Program-made: the position numbers and the translations under genes | Assembly: GCA_025964075.1 (NCBI GenBank) | Contig: JAOPZQ010000647.1 | Coordinates: 1-6,060 of the forward strand | Length of the DNA: 6,060 bases | Source of the DNA: Solirubrobacterales bacterium | Lineage (GTDB): Bacteria; Actinomycetota; Thermoleophilia; Solirubrobacterales; Solirubrobacteraceae | Direction of reading: 5' to 3' | Shown: one piece after another, positions 1-5,357 of the stretch | Numbering within the stretch: position 1 is the stretch's first letter | Layout: every line of letters begins with the position of its first letter | Notes under the pieces: generated by a model | Told to the model about the DNA's origin: nothing | Databases searched by the model: none | The model's input: only the letters and a program-made list of their open reading frames with translations

Positions 1-369
1 GGCCCGGCGCTGCGCCGGCGGCACGGCGCGGTAGAGGAGCCCCTGGGAGACGTTGGCCACGGCATCGAGGTGCTCGAGCAGGAAGAAGCTCTGGAACACG
101 AACCCCAGGCGCCGCGCGCGCAGCTCCGAGAGCGCCGCGTCGGAGAGTCCGGCAACGTCATCGCCGGCGACGCGCAGCGTCCCGCCCGACGGCCGGTCGA
201 GCGTGCCGAGCAGGTGCAGCAGCGTGGTCTTGCCCGAGCCCGACGGACCAAGCACCGCCACCCGCTCCCCCGCCTCGAACCGCAGGTCGACGGGGCGCAG
301 CGCGTGGATCGGCGGCGTGCCCGGGTAGGTCTTGTGGACGCCGGCGAGGTCCAGCAGCGCCACGGTCAC
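1..369 (-). CDS. ABC transporter ATP-binding protein, MacB/LolD type (C-terminal part outside window)
   Basis: This is the nucleotide-binding subunit of an ABC transporter; it would hydrolyse ATP on the cytoplasmic face to drive a partner permease. Only the first 123 residues are present because the gene runs off the left edge. Visible are the Walker A motif GPSGSGKT at residues 41-48 and the Q-loop VFQSFFLLEH with Gln93. The signature motif, Walker B and H-loop lie outside. The wording between these motifs (LLGTLDRPSGGTL, LSELRARRLGFVFQ) is typical of the MacB/LolD/FtsE-like subfamily, which works with FtsX/MacB-fold permeases. The chosen start is the GTG at 369-367, which shares GTGA with the stop of the upstream adaptor gene, so translation is probably coupled; a second in-frame GTG at 363 is possible. 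Family is confident, substrate unknown. A permease gene is expected next to the left. Confidence 0.93.
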   Translation of the reverse strand, partial: MTVALLDLAGVHKTYPGTPPIHALRPVDLRFEAGERVAVLGPSGSGKTTLLHLLGTLDRPSGGTLRVAGDDVAGLSDAALSELRARRLGFVFQSFFLLEHLDAVANVSQGLLYRAVPPAQRRA

Positions 370-1505
370 GGCGCCGGCACCTGCACGCGCGTGCCCGACG
401 AGAGGCCTGCTCCGCTGACCTGCACGCGAGTGTTCGCGAACAGCCCGGTCTGAACCGAGACCAGCCGCCGCGCCGACCCGTCGATCACTTCCACGGCGTA
501 GCCGCCACCGGCGAGCGCGACCAGCGCGCTGACCGGGACGGCGAGGACGTGACGGGCGCGCTCGCTCGTGATGTTGACGGTCACGGGCGCGGCGTCGACC
601 GCGCCGCCGGCGCGCGGGTTGAACAGGCGCACGCGGAGCGTCACCGTCGCCGGCGCTTCCCCGCCCGGGGACTGCCCACCGCCTTGACCCTGGTTGCCGC
701 TCGACGCGGCACTCGCCACGTGTCCGACCGCCGCGACCACGCCGCGTGCGGTACTGGAGCCGTCCGGCAGGGTGACGCTCACCGCGTCGCCCTCGTGGAC
801 CAGGTGCTGAAGCGTGACCGGAAGCGGAGCGCTGACCTGGCGGACCGTGGTCGTCGCATCGATCAGCGGCTGTCCGGGCTGCGGCGTGCTGCCGAGCTTG
901 GCGGCGACGGTCTTGACGCGGACGGGCCCGGGCGCGTAGACGACGTCGCCGGGAGCGAGCGTGCCTGTTGCTGTCGCGCCGCGCGCGGTCTGCCAACGGC
1001 GCAGCGCGGCGGCGGTCTGCCAGGTGAAGTGCCGGTCGATCGTGAGGAGCGAGCCGTCGGCGTACCCAAGCCGCACGAGATTCGCCTCGAGCTGGGCGAC
1101 GTCGGGCCCCGGCAGCACGCCGTTCGACAGCGTCCGCCACTCCGGCCGCTGGCCGAACAGCAACGGGACGGCCCTCCCGTCGACTTCGTAGAGCCGCTTT
1201 CCGCGGCGGATGACGGCGCCGGGGGTCGGAAGCCAGGTGAACTGCGCGCCGGCGGTTTGCCCGATGACCGTCACGGCCCCGGCAAAGCCGAGCGTGCCGG
1301 GAACCTGGGTGGTGCTCGTCAAGTCGGTGCGGACGACCTCCGCCGTGGTCAATTGCGCCACCGGGGCGCCACCGTCACCTCCGCCGCCGTGGCGGCCAGC
1401 GACGATTCCGCCGGCGACCAGCGCGCCCGCCGCGAGGACGATGCCCACGACCGTGGCCGTCCGCCGCCCGCCCCGCCGCGGGACCGCCTGAAGCTCAGCG
1501 CTCAT
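366..1505 (-). CDS. HlyD/MacA-like efflux adaptor with peptidoglycan-binding domain
   Basis: This 379-residue membrane-anchored adaptor probably links an ABC exporter to the cell wall. Residues 1-16 are basic and cytoplasmic, and about 17-37 form one transmembrane helix (TATVVGIVLAAGALVAGG), followed by a glycine-rich linker. About 50-110 resembles the first half of a biotinyl-lipoyl/barrel-sandwich adaptor domain. About 134-185 is a PG_binding_1 domain (LEANLVRLGY, then FTWQTAAALRRWQ and a TGTL turn). About 190-379 returns to the adaptor beta-barrel and membrane-proximal domains (LAVPVSALVAL near 321), interrupted by a Gly/Ser/Gln-rich loop at 264-284. The peptidoglycan-binding domain sits where Gram-negative MacA has its TolC-contacting coiled-coil hairpin, as known in actinobacterial relatives. 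The start ATG at 1505-1503 has a GGAGGG ribosome site 5 nt upstream and shares ATGA with the lipoprotein stop. Longer upstream readings of this frame lie within the lipoprotein gene and are not real. Substrate unknown. Confidence 0.88.
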   Translation of the reverse strand: MSAELQAVPRRGGRRTATVVGIVLAAGALVAGGIVAGRHGGGGDGGAPVAQLTTAEVVRTDLTSTTQVPGTLGFAGAVTVIGQTAGAQFTWLPTPGAVIRRGKRLYEVDGRAVPLLFGQRPEWRTLSNGVLPGPDVAQLEANLVRLGYADGSLLTIDRHFTWQTAAALRRWQTARGATATGTLAPGDVVYAPGPVRVKTVAAKLGSTPQPGQPLIDATTTVRQVSAPLPVTLQHLVHEGDAVSVTLPDGSSTARGVVAAVGHVASAASSGNQGQGGGQSPGGEAPATVTLRVRLFNPRAGGAVDAAPVTVNITSERARHVLAVPVSALVALAGGGYAVEVIDGSARRLVSVQTGLFANTRVQVSGAGLSSGTRVQVPAP

Positions 1506-2185
1506 CCGTGCCCTCCGAGGCTCGCGAGCGTCGAGGCCTTCAGTTCGGCGTCGATCGCCTCTCGGCAGGCCACCCGAAATGCCTTGAACCCGGGTGAGTC
1601 CTTGCCGCCGGTGATCTCGTCGGCCGAGTGGCCGAAGCCATGGCCGGGTGTGTATGGCGACTGGGCGTTCGGATCGTGCATGTTCGGAAGCCCATGCGCC
1701 CGTGCGCACTGCGCCGTCTTGACGCCCGCCTGGACCAGCGCCGGCGGGGCAGGCGGCTCGTTGTAGGGGTCGAGGTGGGCGCGCACCATCGACGCCCGGC
1801 AGGAGCGCACGACGGCGCTCGCGGTGCTCTCGGGCGCAGCCTGGAAGGAGCGCTCGTCGGTGTAGACGGCGCCGTCGGGCGTGATCACCGGGTCCTGGTA
1901 GCCGGGGATGCCGTGGTCGCGGATGCACCGTACAGCCGCGGCGACCGCTTCGGGCGTCGAGCGACCGGGCGGGATGTCCAGCCGCCGCTTGCCCGAGCCG
2001 TTGGCGGAGCTCGATGCGGCTCCCGTAGCAGAGCCGGGCGCCGATCCGCTGGTTGCGCCGGAAGCCGTGGCGGGCACGGTCGGCGAGGACGAAGGCGACG
2101 AGCCACAGGCCAGCACACCAAGGGCGGATGCGCACACGAGCGCGGCGGTGGCGGCCGACCGGCGGCCGCAAAGAGTGTTGGTCAT
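1502..2185 (-). CDS. Secreted lipoprotein with two tandem C-x3-HG-[IL]-P cysteine-pair units; function unknown
   Basis: This 227-residue protein has a lipoprotein-type signal: Arg8-Arg9, a hydrophobic stretch at 11-25, and VLAC with the likely lipidated Cys27. Residues 28-66 are a Ser/Ala/Gly/Thr/Pro linker. The rest holds two similar units. Unit 1 has C87-IRDHGIPGYQDP and Cys129; unit 2 has C160-ARAHGLPNMHDP and Cys207. Related CxRxHGvPnfpDP proteins occur in many actinobacteria, often as unnamed secreted proteins beside ABC exporters; that is recalled family knowledge, not a search. The four cysteines may form disulfides or bind a ligand; neither is shown. The start ATG at 2185 was chosen because it gives the signal peptide; the frame stays open to 2392 but that extension covers the promoter region and the start of the divergent gene. 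No strong ribosome site is visible. It is the first gene of the exporter operon and overlaps the adaptor by 4 bp. Confidence 0.8.
   Translation of the reverse strand: MTNTLCGRRSAATAALVCASALGVLACGSSPSSSPTVPATASGATSGSAPGSATGAASSSANGSGKRRLDIPPGRSTPEAVAAAVRCIRDHGIPGYQDPVITPDGAVYTDERSFQAAPESTASAVVRSCRASMVRAHLDPYNEPPAPPALVQAGVKTAQCARAHGLPNMHDPNAQSPYTPGHGFGHSADEITGGKDSPGFKAFRVACREAIDAELKASTLASLGGHG
1511..1516 (-). promoter_or_regulatory. Ribosome binding site of the adaptor gene
   Basis: GGAGGG on the minus strand lies 5 nt before the ATG at 1505. It is inside the end of the lipoprotein coding sequence. It decides the adaptor start in a frame that stays open for another 222 codons upstream. Confidence 0.75.
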
Positions 2186-2345
2186 GCGACGCTGTCTATG
2201 CGATGGGCGGTGACAACAGCCCAACACGAATCGTCCAAATGGGGCGGCCGGCGCTGGGCTGCGGCTCGTGTTCATCGTCGTGCGAGAGGCCCACGGCGAA
2301 GTCCGTGTTAGACCGCTGTCACCCCCGGTCCAGGATGATGGCCGC
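2186..2345. promoter_or_regulatory. Divergent promoter region between exporter operon and two-component system
   Basis: This 160-bp spacer separates the lipoprotein start (minus strand, ATG at 2185) from the response regulator start (plus strand, ATG at 2346), so it must contain or be flanked by the promoters for both units. I could not find a convincing -35/-10 pair. A TTGGAC (minus strand, 2233-2238) resembles a -35 box but lacks a good -10. The clearest structure is an inverted pair of the 7-mer TGTCACC, at 2209-2215 (minus) and 2317-2323 (plus), each 22-23 nt from its start codon. Regulation by the adjacent OmpR-type regulator is inferred from position only. Confidence 0.5.
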
Positions 2346-2996
2346 ATGCGTGTTCTCGTCGTCGAGGACCAGCGGGCGCTGGCCGACCGCATCTGCGAAG
2401 GGCTTCGCGATCAGGGCATGGCCGTCGACGTCGTCTACGAAGGCGCGCAGGCGCTGCAGGCGACGGCAATCACGCGCTACGACGTTGTCGTCCTGGACCG
2501 CGATCTTCCCCGCGTGCACGGGGACGCCGTCTGCGCGAGCATCGTCAGCGGTCCATCGACGGCTCGCATTTTGATGCTGACCGCTGCGAACACCGTCGAC
2601 GCCCGCGTCGACGGACTCGAGCTCGGCGCGGACGATTACCTCGGCAAGCCGTTCGCCTTCGCAGAGCTCGTCGCCCGCATCCGGTCGCTCGCTCGGCGCA
2701 CGCCGTCCATGCCACCCGTCGTCGCGCGCGGCGACCTCGTCGTCGATCGCGTACGCCGGCGTGTGGGCCGCGCGGATCGCCCGATTGCGCTGTCCCGCAA
2801 GGAGTTCGGCGTCCTCGAGGCGCTGCTCGACGCCGACGGCGCGGTGATGAGCGCTGAGGAGCTGCTCGAACGCGTCTGGGACGCCAACGCTGACCCCTTC
2901 ACGAACACCGTGTCGGTGACGATCGGCCGGCTACGACGCAAGCTGGGCGAGCCGCAGGTGATCGAGACGGTCGTTGGCAGCGGATACCGGCTGTGA
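2346..2996 (+). CDS. OmpR/PhoB-family response regulator
   Basis: This 216-residue DNA-binding regulator is phosphorylated by its partner kinase and then controls transcription. The receiver domain spans about 1-117: acidic pocket Glu7-Asp8, phospho-acceptor Asp51 in VVLDRDLP, Thr79 in LMLTA, and Lys101 in LGKPF. All the key residues are present. The C-terminal winged-helix domain spans about 126-216, with ALSRKEFGVLEALL, the recognition-helix region NTVSVTIGRLRRKLG and the closing VVGSGYRL. Total length is normal for the family. The ATG at 2346 begins directly with the MRVLVVED strand-1 motif; AGGA at 2332-2335 is a weak ribosome site. A start at 2268 in the same frame would add 26 residues with no family counterpart and was rejected. 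Its stop overlaps the kinase start by 4 bp (GTGA), so the pair is co-translated. The divergent exporter operon is its likeliest target. Confidence 0.95.
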   Translation: MRVLVVEDQRALADRICEGLRDQGMAVDVVYEGAQALQATAITRYDVVVLDRDLPRVHGDAVCASIVSGPSTARILMLTAANTVDARVDGLELGADDYLGKPFAFAELVARIRSLARRTPSMPPVVARGDLVVDRVRRRVGRADRPIALSRKEFGVLEALLDADGAVMSAEELLERVWDANADPFTNTVSVTIGRLRRKLGEPQVIETVVGSGYRL

Positions 2997-4318
2997 CGTT
3001 TGCGGGACTGACCGCGGCGGCGCGGGCCGCGGCGGCGCGGCGGACCGTGCGGTTGCGCCTCACACTGCTGTACACGGCGCTGTTCGTGACCGCCGGCGCC
3101 GCCCTGCTTGGCGTGACGTACGGTCTGGTGGCTCGCTCGCTCCCCGCCAACCCGGCCAGCACGCGTGCCGGCGTCACCGACCCGTCGCCCCCCTTCAAAT
3201 CCACCGATCCGGCGGCGGCGACTGTGGCGGACGCCTGCCGCTCCTCGATCGACCGGGCAGCGTGCAAGCGCGCGATCGCCGACGGGCTGCCTAAGGGTCT
3301 GGAGGCCGCCTGCCAGTCCCCGATCGATCCCGGGCTACAGCGGAAATGCCAGCTCGCGTTCGCCACGGGGCTCAGCACAGGCGCGACCAATCAGCGTGAG
3401 GGGACGCTGCGCAAGCTCTTGTTCTACTCGCTGCTCGCCTTGGCCGCGATGACGCTCGTCTCGGCGGGCCTGGGTTGGCTCATCGCCGGGCGGGTGCTGC
3501 GCCCGGTCCACGCGATCACCGCAGCCGCGCAGCGCGCCTCGAAGGAGAACCTCAGCGAGCGCATCGCTCTGGAGGGCCCCGACGACGAGCTCAAGCGCCT
3601 GGCGGACACGTTCGATGCGATGCTCGCGCGCCTGGACGGCGCATTCGCCGCCCAGCGGGATTTCGTTGCCAACGCCTCCCACGAGCTCCGCACGCCGTTG
3701 ACGCTGGTGCGCACCGCCATCGACGTGACGCTGGCGAAGCCCGATCGCACCGCAGCGCAACTCGAGACGATGGCCGTCGAGGTCCGAAGCGCGGTAGACC
3801 GCTCGGAGGCGTTGATCGACGGGCTCCTGACGCTGGCACGCAGCGAGCGCGCCGTGACGGCTCGCGAGCCCGTCGACCTCGCGGTGATCGCCGAGGACGC
3901 ACTCGAGCTGGCCGCCGGGCACACCCCCAAGGACTCCGACGTCGCCATCGAGGCCACCCTGGGCGACGCGCCGGCGATCGGCGATCGGGTGCTGCTCGAG
4001 CGCCTGGCCGCCAACCTCATCGACAACGCCATCGCCTACAACGTCCCCGGCGGATGGGTGCGCATCAGCACCGGACTCAGGGACGCCACAGCCTTCCTGG
4101 AGGTGGCCAACAGCGGTCCGACCATCGCCCCCGAGGACGTCGCCGCGCTCTTCGAGCCATTCCGCCGCCTCGACGGACGCACAGCCACCGGGAAGGGAAT
4201 CGGGCTCGGACTCTCGATCGTCCGCGCCGTTGCGGCGGCACACGACGCACACCTGGACGTGCGGGCGCGACCCGACGGCGGTCTCGCGCTGGAGGTCGGA
4301 CTCGCGCACGGCCGATGA
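2993..4318 (+). CDS. HAMP-type sensor histidine kinase with a four-cysteine extracytoplasmic sensor loop
   Basis: This 441-residue membrane kinase is the partner of the preceding regulator. In order: a short cytoplasmic N-terminus; TM1 about 22-46; an extracytoplasmic loop about 47-140; TM2 about 142-166; HAMP about 167-220 (GRVLRPVHAI, ending in DELKRLADTFDAML); HisKA with phospho-acceptor His230 in NASHELRTPL; and a HATPase_c domain about 330-438. The last has the N-box NLIDNAIAYN (Asn341, Asn345), a G1 box written VANSGPTI, the F-box LFEPFRRL and the G2 box GKGIGLGLSIV. The usual G1 aspartate is replaced by Asn, a variant I recall from other actinobacterial kinases, so activity is still expected. 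The loop contains Cys82, 91, 107 and 119 in two similar units, suggesting disulfides or redox/ligand sensing. The start is GTG at 2993, sharing GTGA with the regulator stop. The signal is unknown. Confidence 0.94.
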   Translation: MTFAGLTAAARAAAARRTVRLRLTLLYTALFVTAGAALLGVTYGLVARSLPANPASTRAGVTDPSPPFKSTDPAAATVADACRSSIDRAACKRAIADGLPKGLEAACQSPIDPGLQRKCQLAFATGLSTGATNQREGTLRKLLFYSLLALAAMTLVSAGLGWLIAGRVLRPVHAITAAAQRASKENLSERIALEGPDDELKRLADTFDAMLARLDGAFAAQRDFVANASHELRTPLTLVRTAIDVTLAKPDRTAAQLETMAVEVRSAVDRSEALIDGLLTLARSERAVTAREPVDLAVIAEDALELAAGHTPKDSDVAIEATLGDAPAIGDRVLLERLAANLIDNAIAYNVPGGWVRISTGLRDATAFLEVANSGPTIAPEDVAALFEPFRRLDGRTATGKGIGLGLSIVRAVAAAHDAHLDVRARPDGGLALEVGLAHGR

Positions 4319-4337
4319 GTCGCCTCGCGCACGGCGC

Positions 4338-4398
4338 GCTCGTCGCCTATCGACCCAGCGCGTGGCGGTCCCCGGTCTGCGCGCGCGGGGCGACGGGC
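4338..4398. terminator. Possible bidirectional terminator in the convergent gap
   Basis: The 80 bases at 4319-4398 separate the ends of the kinase (plus) and the metallo-hydrolase (minus). GCTCGTCGCC at 4338-4347 can pair with GGCGACGGGC at 4389-4398, giving ten positions with one G-U wobble around a 41-nt loop. A smaller CCCCG (4370-4374)/CGGGG (4386-4390) hairpin lies inside and competes with it. No T-run follows on either strand, so this is not a classical intrinsic terminator. In DNA this GC-rich such pairings also arise by chance. Confidence 0.3.
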
Positions 4399-5253
4399 TC
4401 ATCGCTTCCATGCGCGCGCCGCGCCCCAGAGCGCGCCGGGGTTGACGCGGTCGGGGTGGAGGGCGAGCATCTGGTCGTACAGCTCGCGCGCCGTGTTGGT
4501 GGTCTCGGCGATGCGGTCGAAGTCGCGGATGTACCGGCGGGTCTCCTCGATGATCCGGGGATCGTCGTCGCGATCTGCCCGCTTGTGCCCGGCGATCACC
4601 GCGCGTGGGTCCAGCGACTCAATCGTGTCCAGCGCGGCGATCCAGTCCCGGCGGCCCTGGGGGCTCGACTCGGCGAGGTACAGGTGAACGTCGTTGTAGG
4701 CGGCGTCTCCGGCGACGACGAGGCCGATCGCCGGTACGTGCAGGCAGGTCGTCTCGTCCGTGTCGGTGTGCCCGAGTCCCACCGCGACGAGGTCGTGTCC
4801 CTCCAGCCCGATCGTGTTGCTCGGAAGCGGGTCGGCGAGGGCGAGGTCGTCGGGGATCTGCCCGGGGAACCGCGATTTCCAGAAGGAGGCGAGGAACTCC
4901 GGCGTGGACCCTCGGCGCATCTGCTCGATGACCGCGGGGACCGCGAACGCTCGCGCGTCCGGAAAGCGATCGAGGATCGTGGCGAGCCCGAACCAGTGAT
5001 CGCCGTGGCCGTGCGTGATGTAGACCGCCGTCAGGCGCTTTCCGTGGGCTGCAACCCAGTCGGCGAGGTCGCGTGCCTGGCCGACGGTCATCAGCGCGTC
5101 GACGAGGACGGCGTCCCGCTGCCCGGCGATCAGCGTTGCCGATATCGGCGACCACCACCGCTGTTCAGCTCCGGGAGGCAGGTCGTCGCTGACCGTCGGC
5201 ACGGATGGCGCGACGTAGACATCGAACGTGAGTGGGGCGGGTCGGGCTGCCAT
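4399..5253 (-). CDS. Metallo-beta-lactamase-fold metal-dependent hydrolase
   Basis: This 284-residue protein has no signal peptide and is presumably a cytoplasmic hydrolase of the metallo-beta-lactamase fold. It carries the metal site THGHGDH (His81, His83, Asp85, His86), His162 in GHTDTDET, the bridging Asp183 in AGDAAYND, and His223 in AGHK, so both metal positions look intact. The C-terminal tail (about 232-284; TRRYIRDFDR, TARELYDQMLALHPDR) is shared, as far as I recall, with an uncharacterised group of actinobacterial MBL proteins, so no substrate can be named. The start ATG at 5253 is favoured by a strong ribosome site 5 nt upstream and by the family N-terminus. The frame stays open to an ATG at 5340, but those extra residues come from a thiolase relic and should not be included. 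It lies downstream of the enoyl-CoA hydratase on the same strand and could share its transcript. Confidence 0.9.
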   Translation of the reverse strand: MAARPAPLTFDVYVAPSVPTVSDDLPPGAEQRWWSPISATLIAGQRDAVLVDALMTVGQARDLADWVAAHGKRLTAVYITHGHGDHWFGLATILDRFPDARAFAVPAVIEQMRRGSTPEFLASFWKSRFPGQIPDDLALADPLPSNTIGLEGHDLVAVGLGHTDTDETTCLHVPAIGLVVAGDAAYNDVHLYLAESSPQGRRDWIAALDTIESLDPRAVIAGHKRADRDDDPRIIEETRRYIRDFDRIAETTNTARELYDQMLALHPDRVNPGALWGAARAWKR

Positions 5254-5258
5254 TGGAA

Positions 5259-5264
5259 CTCCTC
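5259..5264 (-). promoter_or_regulatory. Strong ribosome binding site of the metallo-hydrolase
   Basis: GAGGAG on the minus strand, within the purine run AGAGAGGAG (5259-5267), lies 5 nt before the ATG at 5253. It argues for the 5253 start over the in-frame ATG at 5340. Confidence 0.8.
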
Positions 5265-5270
5265 TCTGCC

Positions 5271-5343
5271 TCAGACGCGCTGCAGCAGCGTGCCGGTGCC
5301 CGAGCGCGAGCGCGCCGCCGTTGACGTTCACGCGGTCCATGTC
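5271..5343 (-). pseudogene. Relic of a thiolase (acetyl-CoA acyltransferase) C-terminus, frameshifted
   Basis: Read leftward from 5343, the strand encodes DMDRVNVNGGALALGH and then loses the pattern. This matches the conserved C-terminal thiolase signature N-x2-G-G-x-[LIVM]-[SA]-x-G-H-P-x-G-x-[ST]-G as far as the histidine. In the adjacent frame, starting at 5297, the next residues are TGTLLQRV followed by TGA at 5273-5271, which fits the continuation TG plus the following helix. The usual P-x-G-x codons between them are missing, consistent with about a 14-nt deletion that also shifts the frame. The rest of the gene (normally about 390 residues) is absent; the relic begins within 20 nt of the enoyl-CoA hydratase stop. 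I infer a deleted thiolase gene between two fatty-acid-type genes. The fragment is short, so chance is not fully excluded, but the eleven-residue motif match is specific. Confidence 0.6.
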
Positions 5344-5357
5344 GGGGGGCTGGGTTG

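Noticed and set aside
549..1766. A 405-codon plus-strand frame over the adaptor and lipoprotein genes
   Set aside because: It is antisense to two genes with clear signal, transmembrane and domain features; its translation shows no recognisable family and an Arg/Gly/Asp-rich bias.
1562..1927. Cytochrome c-like heme sites in the lipoprotein because of the Cys and His pairs
   Set aside because: The motif is C-x3-HG, not CxxCH, so covalent c-type heme attachment is not supported.
2268..2345. N-terminal extension of the response regulator to 2268
   Set aside because: OmpR-type receivers begin at the MRVLVVED strand; the 26 extra residues match nothing in the family and lie in the promoter spacer.
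2186..2392. N-terminal extension of the lipoprotein back to 2392
   Set aside because: It would bury the signal peptide behind 69 residues, cross the divergent promoter and overlap the response regulator start.
4057..4140. Inactive (pseudo) kinase because the G1 box has Asn-Ser-Gly-Pro instead of Asp-x-Gly-x-Gly
   Set aside because: His230, both N-box asparagines and the G2 box are intact, and I recall this G1 variant from many actinobacterial kinases thought to be active.
3335..4411. A 358-codon minus-strand frame opposite the sensor kinase
   Set aside because: The opposite strand carries intact HAMP, His-box, N-box and G-box motifs in order; this frame has none and is a composition effect.
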